Origin: Segatella copri
Lineage (GTDB): Bacteria; Bacteroidota; Bacteroidia; Bacteroidales; Bacteroidaceae
Assembly (NCBI RefSeq): GCF_009495355.1
Contig: NZ_VZAD01000040.1
Span: forward strand, 1 to 64,000
Reading direction: 5' to 3'
Length of the DNA: 64,000 nt
Made by a program: the position numbers and the translations under genes. Below, piece after piece: positions 55,173 to 63,934 of the stretch. Numbering within the stretch: the first letter of the stretch is position 1; every line of letters starts with the position of its first letter. Under the pieces are notes generated by a model. The model was not told where the DNA came from. It searched no databases and was given only the letters and a program-made list of their open reading frames with translations.

Positions 55173-56648
55173 CTATTCGTCGGAGAGTTCTTTAATCTGC
55201 TTCTTAGGTGTAACACCCAGTTTCTTCAGACTCTCTACCCTTCTCATGACATTACCAGCGCCATCATAAAGTTGCTTTTTAGCCTTGTCAAAGGTTCCAG
55301 ACAGACGGGTTATCAAGTCGCCCACACCCATAAAGGTGTCCTCAAAACCTGCCACCTTATCATACAAGTCTGCTGCAGTCTTCACTATTTTCTCTACATT
55401 CTTGTTTTGACGGTCATACTGCCACAGGTTGTATGCCAACTGAAGAGCCATCAGAAGATTGCTGGGCGAAATGATGATAATTTTCTTTTGATAAGCATAA
55501 CGGCTAAGCTCAGGTTGCTGCTTCATGGCTGCAATATAGCTGGTTTCGTTGGGAATAAACATCAGAACAAAGCCAATGGCATCATCCACCAGCTTGGAAT
55601 AGTCTTTTTCTGCCAGTTCGTCGATATGTCTGCGCACACTTGCCGCATGCAGTTTCATCAGCCGTTCGCGCTCGCCATCATCTTCTGCCGCTATGGCATC
55701 AGAATAGGCAGTAAGCGAAACCTTCGAGTCGATGACTACACTTCTGCCTTCTGGGAATCTTACGATGACATCAGGGCGGAAGTTCTTGCCCTCTTCATCC
55801 TTAGTGTTCTCCTGGATAAAGAACTCCTCGTCCTTTCGCAATCCACTGTTCTCGAGAATGGTTTCAAGCACCATCTCACCCCAGTCGCCCTGCATCTTAC
55901 TATCTCCCTTCAGGGCACGAGTTAGATTAGCAGCATCCGAACCTATCTTCGAAGTCTGCTCCTTCAACAAAGAAACTGCTTGCTGCTGCTCCTGCTGAAA
56001 GAGTTTCATTGTAGCCTCAAAGGTGTTCTGCAGTTCTTTCTTGTTCACTTCGTTCTGAGTCTTGCTTTCCTCAACCGACTTTTTGAAGTCTGCAAACTGT
56101 TCCTTGATAGGCTTCAATAGTTCATCCATCTGCAGACGGTTGTTCTCCTGCAAAGCCGATTGCTTGGCAGCCAGTTGCTCTGCAGCCACTTTCTGATGTT
56201 CTGCATTCATGCGCTGCATGTCTTGCTTAAGCGTTTCCATCTTCTGCGCCCATTGCTGGTCGCTCTCGGCACGCAGTTTGGCAGCATACTGGCGTTCGCT
56301 CTCCATCTGTCCCTTCAGCGACTGCATCTCCGAAGCATGTGCTTCCCTCAATGCCTGCATCTCTTCGGCATGATGGGCTCTCTCATTCTTTAGGATAACA
56401 TCATAATGTTCCTTCAGATTTTCTTTCTCCTTCTCTGCCTGCTTACATAATACTTCTTTTTCCTTCTCTGCCTGCTGGCGCACCTGGTCGGTCAGGCTCT
56501 TAACCTGTTCCATCTCTGCCGCCAACACTTGAGCCTTTGCCACAAGCTGTGTTTTCTCCTCGCTTGCAGTTTTCGCAGCCATCAGCTTGCCAAGAAAGAA
56601 GCCTACGATGATGCCGATAATAATGGCTATGATAATGATGATTTCCAT
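55173..56648 (-). CDS. rmuC: DNA recombination protein RmuC
   Basis: The protein has 491 aa. An N-terminal membrane anchor (MEIIIIIAIIIGIIVGFFLGKLMA) is followed by a long coiled coil (about 28-225). The RmuC nuclease-like domain (about 255-450) has GDWGEMVLETILENSGL, RPDVIVRFPEGRSVVIDSKVSL and FVLMFIPNE. RmuC limits inversion at short inverted repeats in E. coli; its role here is not known. It is a single gene with its own promoter. Confidence 0.95.
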   Translation of the reverse strand: MEIIIIIAIIIGIIVGFFLGKLMAAKTASEEKTQLVAKAQVLAAEMEQVKSLTDQVRQQAEKEKEVLCKQAEKEKENLKEHYDVILKNERAHHAEEMQALREAHASEMQSLKGQMESERQYAAKLRAESDQQWAQKMETLKQDMQRMNAEHQKVAAEQLAAKQSALQENNRLQMDELLKPIKEQFADFKKSVEESKTQNEVNKKELQNTFEATMKLFQQEQQQAVSLLKEQTSKIGSDAANLTRALKGDSKMQGDWGEMVLETILENSGLRKDEEFFIQENTKDEEGKNFRPDVIVRFPEGRSVVIDSKVSLTAYSDAIAAEDDGERERLMKLHAASVRRHIDELAEKDYSKLVDDAIGFVLMFIPNETSYIAAMKQQPELSRYAYQKKIIIISPSNLLMALQLAYNLWQYDRQNKNVEKIVKTAADLYDKVAGFEDTFMGVGDLITRLSGTFDKAKKQLYDGAGNVMRRVESLKKLGVTPKKQIKELSDE

Positions 56649-56717
56649 TGTTTTGTTTATTTCTTGCGTTTACTCGATTCAACATATAAGGACTCTCATC
56701 CCTACAATTACCAGACG

Positions 56718-56748
56718 CAAAGGTACACTTTTTCTGACGAATATCCAA
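56718..56748 (-). promoter_or_regulatory. promoter of rmuC
   Basis: On the minus strand TTG at 56746-56748, 20 nt, then TACCTTTG at 56718-56725, about 70 bp before the start codon. Confidence 0.55.
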
Positions 56749-56800
56749 GCCCCCATCTTTTTTTTAACCAAGAAATGCCATAGCAACCGTTTTAAAGTCA

Positions 56801-56832
56801 AATGCACGACTGTTTCACTACAGCCGTGCATT
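56801..56832. terminator. 13-bp hairpin upstream of rmuC
   Basis: The stem AATGCACGACTGT (56801-56813) pairs with 56820-56832 with one mismatch and a 6-nt loop. No T tract is seen on either side, so it may be a remnant terminator or a regulatory structure. Confidence 0.35.
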
Positions 56833-56898
56833 CTATAAGTTTTCACATACAAATGTTAACTAAAAATTAAACAAATTATTTTTCAACAAATCTCAGAG

Positions 56899-56979
56899 GT
56901 GTACGGCAAGCGTATCGGTGACCGATTGAAAGAGACAACCGAGATTGTCCCTCTCTTGAATGGCTCATACAGAGGCTAA
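56899..56979 (+). pseudogene. possible C-terminal gene remnant
   Basis: An open frame encodes EVYGKRIGDRLKETTEIVPL and seven more residues, then stop. It has no start codon and reads like the tail of a real protein. A terminator-like hairpin follows at 57004-57055. The source family is unknown to me. It lies at the left edge of the type III restriction island. Confidence 0.3.
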
Positions 56980-57003
56980 AAAACAATAATTGTTCATAAA
57001 TGT

Positions 57004-57062
57004 CAAGCCAATGCTCAATGCGCACCTCACATAAGATGCACAAAGAGCACTGGCTTTTACTT
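57004..57062 (+). terminator. terminator-like hairpin
   Basis: AGCCAATGCTC (about 57006-57016) pairs with GAGCACTGGCT (about 57045-57055) with one mismatch. TTTTACTTTT follows on the + strand. It fits as the old terminator of the remnant at 56899-56979. Confidence 0.45.
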
Positions 57063-57089
57063 TTCCAGCGAGCTATCTCGATGCCGCTA

Positions 57090-57237
57090 AAACAACGATT
57101 TTAAAAATCGGTAAGCCTAATTACCGGTTTTTGAAAACCGCATCAGGCTGCCACTCCAAAAGGAGTTCTTGTACAAGTCAAGCATCCTCGGAGTTCCTCG
57201 GCTGAGCACCTTCGGGGAGCAAGCTCTGGCAGATTTT
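57090..57237. other. densely structured intergenic segment
   Basis: Several overlapping palindromes occur. CGATTTTAAAAATCG is at 57096-57110. AAAAATCGGTAA pairs with TTACCGGTTTTT, and the alternative CGGTTTT/AAAACCG lies at 57125-57140. ACTCC/GGAGT and CTTGTACAAG follow. GAGC...GCTC encloses a CC-TTCG-GG tetraloop hairpin. CTGCCA (57148-57153) can close with TGGCAG (57227-57232), followed by ATTTTT. It could be a structured RNA on the + strand or a recombination/attachment region; no family is recognised. Confidence 0.4.
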
Positions 57238-58386
57238 TCACATTGATTTGACACACTCATCATACACCGCTAACCCTTTCACGGTCAGAAGATATTTCTG
57301 GCGAGGATGATGTGGCGAGTTAGGAAATTTCATTTTTACCAAGCCTTCAGTAATGGCTGGCGTAAGAGAATATTCAAGGAAATTGGGACGATTCTTCAAA
57401 CCGACCGCCTCCATCATTTCCTTTACGCTCTTTTCATCTGTGCCAATCGCAACAACTAACCGTTTTATATTTTCAGATAACGTAGATACGGTTTCATCAA
57501 AACTTGTATGGGTGCTTGTATGGGTACTTGTATGGGTATCACCAACATCTGCATATCCTATCAGCATATAACGGTTCTTCAGTTCATGATGTTCGCCCAA
57601 CATCAAATTACGGAAGAACCTGATGAGGAATGATTTGTTGGGCTCTATACCTTTTGAAGGATTGCGATAGTTGGCACGAACAAGAGCATTGCGGAAATAC
57701 CAAGAGTTGTCGGCAAACAAATCGTTGTCCACCTTGAATCCGATAGAGCGCAGATATTTGATGACAAACACGGCCGTTGTTCGTGTGTTGCCCTCACGAA
57801 ACGGATGGTTCTGCCATAGCAAGGTGACGAAATCTACAATGTGACTGATGATTTCATCCGTTGACAGTCCTTTATAATTAAAGTCCTTTTCTTGCTGAAT
57901 GTCATATCGCAACGCCATCATAATGTCGGCAGCACGTCCATACACAACAGTATCTCCTTGCAATATCCATTCCTTCTTGCTGATGTCATAGGGGCGCACT
58001 TCACCAGCATGTTTGAATACACCCTCAAACAAGTGCCTATGGACATTCAGAAATTCCAATGCAGTAAACGAAAAAGACTTCTCGCTCAGTAGCTTGGCTA
58101 TATTGGCAGCCACACGGTCGGCCTCTTCCTTTTCGGCATCGTCCTCATCATGAGTAGTTTTGTTGACATAATACGATTTCAACTGTTCGCGCACATCATC
58201 AATGGTAATATCGCCCTCAATGTGTCTGACAGCCGTCTCTTTCAGATAGTCAGACACCTTCAGTCCGTCAACATCTTGCAGACCGATAGCCGTGCGCCAT
58301 GCCGAAGCCCTTTCGCGCTTATGTGGCTCTGCCACACGCTCGTAGGCTTCGAAGTCTATATATTGTTGCTTGCTCTTGTCGCTCAT
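57238..58386 (-). CDS. Fic-domain protein
   Basis: The protein has 382 aa. The Fic core has HPFREGNTR at 194-202, the full HxFx(D/E)GN(x)R AMPylation motif, so it should be catalytically competent. An N-terminal HIEG (55-58) resembles the inhibitory (S/T)xxxE(G/N) helix with Val in place of Ser/Thr. A Thr-Ser repeat (THTSTHTSTHTS) written in three 12-bp DNA repeats at 57502-57537 links to a C-terminal winged-helix-like region. It is translationally overlapped (ATGA) with a decayed small ORF and lies downstream of type III res. Fic genes often travel with restriction systems; a functional link is inferred. Confidence 0.88.
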   Translation of the reverse strand: MSDKSKQQYIDFEAYERVAEPHKRERASAWRTAIGLQDVDGLKVSDYLKETAVRHIEGDITIDDVREQLKSYYVNKTTHDEDDAEKEEADRVAANIAKLLSEKSFSFTALEFLNVHRHLFEGVFKHAGEVRPYDISKKEWILQGDTVVYGRAADIMMALRYDIQQEKDFNYKGLSTDEIISHIVDFVTLLWQNHPFREGNTRTTAVFVIKYLRSIGFKVDNDLFADNSWYFRNALVRANYRNPSKGIEPNKSFLIRFFRNLMLGEHHELKNRYMLIGYADVGDTHTSTHTSTHTSFDETVSTLSENIKRLVVAIGTDEKSVKEMMEAVGLKNRPNFLEYSLTPAITEGLVKMKFPNSPHHPRQKYLLTVKGLAVYDECVKSM

Positions 58387-58592
58387 CTTATTTGATTCTT
58401 ATCTTCGCTAAACAACCTTTCTATTTGTTTGTCAAAATCTGACATTATTTTATGGCCTTGAATAATGCGATACTTGTCGTATTTTTTGCGATTGACTATA
58501 CATCATCACCTCGTCAAACCATTTATCCGAAGGTATTCGAATTTTTCGGATAGTATCGGACAAATGGTCTTGTTAGTCGTATCTTCTTCCAT
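58383..58592 (-). pseudogene. decayed small gene between res and fic
   Basis: Three short frames read like pieces of one protein: MEEDTTNKTICP (from ATG 58592), then LSDTIRKIRIPSDKWFDEVM in another frame, then NRKKYDKYRIIQGHKIMSDF and onward in a third, ending at a TGA that overlaps the fic ATG. Two frameshifts would restore a protein of about 70 residues. The family is uncertain; the tail recalls C-termini of RhuM/Fic-associated proteins. The last piece from ATG MSDFDK could still be translated and coupled to fic. Confidence 0.4.
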
Positions 58593-58638
58593 AATATTCT
58601 ACATCGGTTTAATCATGGTTTCTACATATTTATTTGTT

Positions 58639-61455
58639 TCAACAATCGAACTCACCCTCTGCATTAAATACCGCATCAAAATCAGCATCTGTCAAGCAAT
58701 TGAGTACTTTGTTTATTACAGTTATTTTGCAGAAATCCAACCGAAGCATTCTGTCTCCAAAAGAAGTATGGCGTAGTCTCAGCATTTGGATTCTACTAAA
58801 GCTTGGGCATTCTTGAGCATACTTGGCAAGGGCTTTTGCTTTTGGCAGATTGTCGGCCTTGTCATCCCTATGTGGTTCAAGGATGGAAAAATCATAACCA
58901 CCATTTCCATCACTTCTGACGACAATAAAGTCGGGATAAAATCTCTTTATTTCATTGCCGCACTCATACGGAATACATAAAGCCCAAGGTTTGCGGTCTT
59001 GGTTGCGAAGCCAGCACACATACTGCGGATGCTTTCGTTCTTCATCAAGAGTCAGTGGCTCCCATCCTTTCAACTTGAATGTGGCTGTACCTTCTGCATT
59101 CACAAACAGATGATCGGTACAAGTGTCGCCATCGTTATCAAGGTCTACATTGATAGTTTCTGGCAAACGAAATAAATGCTTGGAAACCGAACTGCCTTGT
59201 GCAATGAGGCTATTATATTGTAATCTATATTTTTCAGAAAGACGTTTAGTTTTGGGACGATACAAGTCGGCCAACCGTTCAAACTCACCTTTGGCATAAC
59301 CCATTAGTAAATCACGCTGATGCTGGTCGGCTGCATACAGAATAACATCATACATATATGAATAATCGTCATCTTCTCCATACACATTTGCATATCTATC
59401 GCCTATGCCTTCACCACACAACAAAATATTTGCTTGCTGATATTGGTGGTATAGTCCGGCATCAGTTTTTGAAAAGAGGTCTGGACCTTGCTGAAAATCG
59501 TATGTATTTCCACTCTTGTAAAATTCTACACTAAGGGTGTTCAACTGAAAAGTCAAAGCTTTTTCGACCAATGCATCATATTCGTTTGCAGCTTTCAGCT
59601 GCTCTATATATGTATGTATCCTTTCTGCAATAGCGTCTTTCACATCATCCACTGCTTTAGCAGTTGCGTCCATTCCAGTCATGACAGCAAGACGCGCCAT
59701 ATCGAACAAAGCTCTCAGATAGTTCTTTGTTACAGTAGCCTTTTTTACCTCATAAGTCAGAATCTCTGCCTGATTAATAGCATCTTTCACTTTTTCATAA
59801 GGATCGATGAAAGTATTGGAATTCACAGATATCTCTGATTTTTCCATATTGCCATTTTCAAATGTATTTTGATGTTGTAACAATTGGCTAACCTCTACCT
59901 TAGGTTTCTGTATATTTTGTGTCGTGCCATATTTTTCTGTTGTATCAGATGTATTTGTCGAGGAAGAGGCGGATGTATTTATTGTAGACATTTCTTTTGT
60001 GTCAACAGTACCTGCGGAACTTGTTTGAGCTGCGGATGTATGCGGTTGCTGTTGATTTACCGAAGTAGCAGCAACTGGTCTTTTTGCGGTCATCACCACA
60101 GTGGTCTTCTTGCCTTCCTGCACAGCCTGTATGTCAGTGGGCAAATCGCCTCCTTCTTCCTCTGACAGTTTTCTTACTACATCTGCCACTGTATCTGCGT
60201 CAAAATGAGGCAGATATAAATGCACATAGTTAAGCGATTCGTCCACCTCAACACGCATTCTTAATGGTGTGCGAATCATCCTGCCAAGCAATTGTGCTAT
60301 GTATGTGGCATCTTTAGCCACACGATATGACATCATAGCCTCAGCACGTGGACAATCCCATCCCGTAGACAATGCCTCCTTGAAAAATACTATCTTTATG
60401 TTTCGATCGTCATTGATGGCCGACGGCTCACAATAAGGCACCTCCAATCCGTTGACAGACAGTGTGCCTTGCTCACCAAAAGCATGAACCACCTCGCCTT
60501 TCTCAAACGTTTCGCCCGTGCGTTTTTCCACTTCACGCAAACATTCGTCCAAATCGGTTGCAGATACTTTACCTGTCGTGCCTGCTTCCACCTGTATCAG
60601 GAAAATAGGACACACATTCTGACTATGTTGTTTCTCAGTATAGTCGTGCCAATGGAGGCACTTGTCCTTCCATTCGTCGGCAGCAGCTTGAAGCACTGCC
60701 AAGTTTTTGTTTATAGCACTTTCTTCTGGATAGTGAATCTCAACAATGTCCTTCAACAGTCCCGACTCACGCACCTCTTTCGGAGTTACAACCACCTTGT
60801 TCAAAGTTGAAAGACTTGCATTTGCCAGCGTATTGAAACGTTCGGGAGTAGCACTCATGCCGATAATGAAAGGCAAAGCGGAAAGGCCGTCTTTAGGGCT
60901 TCCGTTTACGAACTTCTGCATGATGGTTGTCTGGTTTACTTTTGCTCCACGGTGTGCCTCATCAATGATGAGCACAAGATTGCGTCCGTATTCCTCTATG
61001 GTGTTTTCTATGGTTTCCCAAATCGTATAGTCACGGCCATCGCCAATGGCAACCATCTTGCTGCCTTTGCCTAACTTCTGCGTATTGAGAAAATAGACCA
61101 TACCAGGCTCAAGTTTCTCGCCGCGAAACGACTCATCCAATGTCTTGAACTGGCTTATAACGAGTTTGTTGCAATATCTCACCAATTTCTGCTTACTTTG
61201 CTCGTTGAGTTCTGGTGAGTCGCTGAGCCAGATAAAGATGCTGGCAGGTATGGCAGCCACCATTCCCTCGTCATCGCCACACAGCATCGATTCTATGAAG
61301 TTAGCCATCATGATGGTCTTTCCTGCGCCAGTAGGAGCTGTGAACGATATGATTTGCTTCTGTCCGAAATGTTGCCAATTCATCTGCGCCATGGCAGCAG
61401 TTCGGCGGAGTTCGCTGACTCTGACTTTCTGAAAGGGTTTAAGAGATATGTTCAT
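58639..61455 (-). CDS. res: type III-like restriction subunit (DEAD/DEAH helicase-nuclease)
   Basis: The protein has 938 aa. SF2 helicase motifs are APTGAGKT at 40-47, DEAH at 165-168, MSATPERF, and QLLGRMIRTP in lobe 2. A low-complexity Ser/Thr/Gln-rich insert follows (about 455-530), then a helical region. The C-terminal nuclease-like segment FYPDFIVVRSDGNGGYDFSILEPH resembles PD-(D/E)xK, with the usual ExK replaced by ExH. It lies 14 bp after mod, so the two form a type III-like restriction pair. Activity cannot be judged. Confidence 0.85.
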   Translation of the reverse strand: MNISLKPFQKVRVSELRRTAAMAQMNWQHFGQKQIISFTAPTGAGKTIMMANFIESMLCGDDEGMVAAIPASIFIWLSDSPELNEQSKQKLVRYCNKLVISQFKTLDESFRGEKLEPGMVYFLNTQKLGKGSKMVAIGDGRDYTIWETIENTIEEYGRNLVLIIDEAHRGAKVNQTTIMQKFVNGSPKDGLSALPFIIGMSATPERFNTLANASLSTLNKVVVTPKEVRESGLLKDIVEIHYPEESAINKNLAVLQAAADEWKDKCLHWHDYTEKQHSQNVCPIFLIQVEAGTTGKVSATDLDECLREVEKRTGETFEKGEVVHAFGEQGTLSVNGLEVPYCEPSAINDDRNIKIVFFKEALSTGWDCPRAEAMMSYRVAKDATYIAQLLGRMIRTPLRMRVEVDESLNYVHLYLPHFDADTVADVVRKLSEEEGGDLPTDIQAVQEGKKTTVVMTAKRPVAATSVNQQQPHTSAAQTSSAGTVDTKEMSTINTSASSSTNTSDTTEKYGTTQNIQKPKVEVSQLLQHQNTFENGNMEKSEISVNSNTFIDPYEKVKDAINQAEILTYEVKKATVTKNYLRALFDMARLAVMTGMDATAKAVDDVKDAIAERIHTYIEQLKAANEYDALVEKALTFQLNTLSVEFYKSGNTYDFQQGPDLFSKTDAGLYHQYQQANILLCGEGIGDRYANVYGEDDDYSYMYDVILYAADQHQRDLLMGYAKGEFERLADLYRPKTKRLSEKYRLQYNSLIAQGSSVSKHLFRLPETINVDLDNDGDTCTDHLFVNAEGTATFKLKGWEPLTLDEERKHPQYVCWLRNQDRKPWALCIPYECGNEIKRFYPDFIVVRSDGNGGYDFSILEPHRDDKADNLPKAKALAKYAQECPSFSRIQMLRLRHTSFGDRMLRLDFCKITVINKVLNCLTDADFDAVFNAEGEFDC

Positions 61456-61469
61456 ATTGGGTATCGTCG

Positions 61470-63905
61470 TTATTTTGTTGCATAATTGATACGGAAATTA
61501 TCCAAATAGTCGCGGTAGAGCTGGAAGGTTTTCATCCCTTTCAGTTCGTTTGTCATAGCGAGGTACGCATTCTGGCTGTCTGTAATCAGATACACCACTT
61601 TTATTTCGGGGTGTTGGCTTATGTCTTCCTTGAAACGTACAAAGAAAGCCTCATCCGTCAATATGGCCATGCGGTTGTCTGGAAAAATGGCATAATCGTC
61701 TGTGATACTCTCTGGACATTTGCCTATTGCCCCTGCTTTCATCCACAGCAACGGCAACAATTCTTGCAACTGGCGTCCTCTCGCCACAGAACGCTTGTCC
61801 AAAAAACCAAGCTTGAAGAAGGCAGCATTAGCCTTGAATCCATCGCTCATTGGCATTTTCACCGGAATGGTTTCCTCTATCTGTCCCATCACCTCGCTTA
61901 CCTCAGCCTTTATTCGCTTGAAGTCGGCATCCTTTTCTGCCACGATGTAGAAGTGGGTGATGTGGCTGTTGCCGTCTAATGCTTCCATCCATGCCTCCGC
62001 CTCATTTGTGTCAAACAAAATGCTGGCATTATAGCTGTCATCTTCTGACACGAGGAACGGCACGTCGTCGCTCATCGTTGGCAACTTCACATCTTTTTGC
62101 TTGTTGACAAGCGTCACCAAAGCCTTCTTCTGCTTCTTTGTGGCTTCAGCTGGCAGGAAGTTGATTTGCGTGAACTTTCTGTCGGTCAGTTTCGTTTCTG
62201 TCTGCGATGTTATGTAGTCGCCCACGATGGGCTTTCCGTTCACATCTTCGCCAAGTATGCTACACTTCGTTCGTGGCCAGTTCACATAGCGGGCAATCCC
62301 CCACTTTTCCCATTCTTCATCGCCGGGTCGAATACCTTGCGGTCTTAGTTCCTTTTCTTTCGGTTCGCCTATCTCATTGTTGGTCACCATAATGCAACGG
62401 CGGTGTCCGCCATCTTCCTTGTTCAAGAGGTTTACGGCATGGAGGGTCGTACCACTTCCGGCAAAGAAGTCGAGGATAAGGGCGTTGGGCTTGTTGGCGA
62501 CAAAGAAGCGGATAGTGTCATGAACTGCGTAAAGGGATTTGGGGAAATCAAAACGACCACCGATTATTTTATTTAATAATTGTTTACCATGGTAAGTCGC
62601 GTTATGTAAAGGCAAGTCCCACTGTGTTCCAGGAATCCAACTTCTATCATATACAGAATTACCCTCTATAACTGAACCATCTTCACGATATCCTTTAATT
62701 GGATATGTGCCATTCTCAACTTTCTCTTGCTCTCCGCTTTTTAGATAGGTTATAGCCATTCCCTTATTTGTAAATCTACCAAGACGTACATATCCTTTCG
62801 CATAACTTTCCTTCAATGTGTCTTGACCAATTTGCCAGTTTCCTTCATCACCATTAGACCTGATAGGCCAAATAACAACAGATTTTTCATCTGACACAAT
62901 CGTTTTTCTATCAATTTCAAGAGGTAATGACTCTCCAATTTTAACTATTTTCTTTCCATCCTTTGAAATATATAACGGGTAAAATAATCTTTGCCTATCT
63001 ATACGTCTTGCGTTTGTACCCGCCCTCATCAATTGGTTCCAAACCAATCTGTCTGCTTTCTCTGTTTTTGTATTACCGCGCCATTCATTTGTTAGTGGTA
63101 GAGCTATTGGGGTAGAACTACCTATTTGAACAAAATAAATAAATTCATTCGATCGAGAGAATTCCCCTCCTCTACTAACTCCAGCGGTATTTATAACAGT
63201 ACTCACCATCTGAATCCTCGCCTCAGGGAACATCTGCTCCAACAGGCATCCAAGATGATGATATTCCAGTTCATCAATCGTTACAATCAGCACCGAGTCG
63301 TTAGGGTTAAGCAGTTTCTTGGCTATCTTCAACCGTGCCTCCATCATCGACAACCACTTGGAGTGACGATACGCATCCGTACCATCAACATAGTCGCAGT
63401 TGTATTTCCAATCGTGCGAGTCGGGCTTGTTGTAAGGAGGGTCTATATAGATGCAGTCCACCATACCCGGATAAAGATAAGCAAGAGTCTGTAAGGCATG
63501 ATAATTATCCGCCTCTATCAGCGTATGCCACAAGTCGCTGTCGGGTGCATTCTCCACACTGTCCATGGGCTTCAGATAAGGATATATCACATCGCCACGC
63601 TGCGCCACAGCCACTAAATCGTCAAGCAAGAAAGTCTTATCCTCAAGAGAAGCAAGATTTCGGCACACGGCATTGTCTTTCTCAATGTCTTGCACCTCAT
63701 ACACGTCATTAGGAGTATTGCCACGCAAAGCCACCTTCGTGCCACGACGAATCGTCACCTCTGGCATAAGTACATTATCAGGTAAATGGTTCTCGTAAAC
63801 CAGTCCAAACCTTTTCTTCTTAGTCAGTCGAGCCACCTCTTCTCTGATTTGCTCTTGCAATTCAGTATTAGGTATTCGCTCTATATATTGGTCTATTGCA
63901 GCCAT
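61470..63905 (-). CDS. mod: type III-like DNA methyltransferase (Mod)
   Basis: The protein has 811 aa, longer than typical Mod (550-680). It is a beta-class N6-adenine methyltransferase: DPPY at 155-158 in VDCIYIDPPYNK comes first, a variable recognition region (about 220-440) follows, and the SAM-binding FAGSGTT sits at about 477-483. An extra N-terminal 100 residues and a C-terminal domain of about 270 residues account for the size. Res follows directly. The gene appears intact, with no simple repeat tract of the sort that makes some mod genes phase-variable. Confidence 0.88.
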   Translation of the reverse strand: MAAIDQYIERIPNTELQEQIREEVARLTKKKRFGLVYENHLPDNVLMPEVTIRRGTKVALRGNTPNDVYEVQDIEKDNAVCRNLASLEDKTFLLDDLVAVAQRGDVIYPYLKPMDSVENAPDSDLWHTLIEADNYHALQTLAYLYPGMVDCIYIDPPYNKPDSHDWKYNCDYVDGTDAYRHSKWLSMMEARLKIAKKLLNPNDSVLIVTIDELEYHHLGCLLEQMFPEARIQMVSTVINTAGVSRGGEFSRSNEFIYFVQIGSSTPIALPLTNEWRGNTKTEKADRLVWNQLMRAGTNARRIDRQRLFYPLYISKDGKKIVKIGESLPLEIDRKTIVSDEKSVVIWPIRSNGDEGNWQIGQDTLKESYAKGYVRLGRFTNKGMAITYLKSGEQEKVENGTYPIKGYREDGSVIEGNSVYDRSWIPGTQWDLPLHNATYHGKQLLNKIIGGRFDFPKSLYAVHDTIRFFVANKPNALILDFFAGSGTTLHAVNLLNKEDGGHRRCIMVTNNEIGEPKEKELRPQGIRPGDEEWEKWGIARYVNWPRTKCSILGEDVNGKPIVGDYITSQTETKLTDRKFTQINFLPAEATKKQKKALVTLVNKQKDVKLPTMSDDVPFLVSEDDSYNASILFDTNEAEAWMEALDGNSHITHFYIVAEKDADFKRIKAEVSEVMGQIEETIPVKMPMSDGFKANAAFFKLGFLDKRSVARGRQLQELLPLLWMKAGAIGKCPESITDDYAIFPDNRMAILTDEAFFVRFKEDISQHPEIKVVYLITDSQNAYLAMTNELKGMKTFQLYRDYLDNFRINYATK

Positions 63906-63934
63906 TCTATAATCTATATTTATTGTTTATGTAT

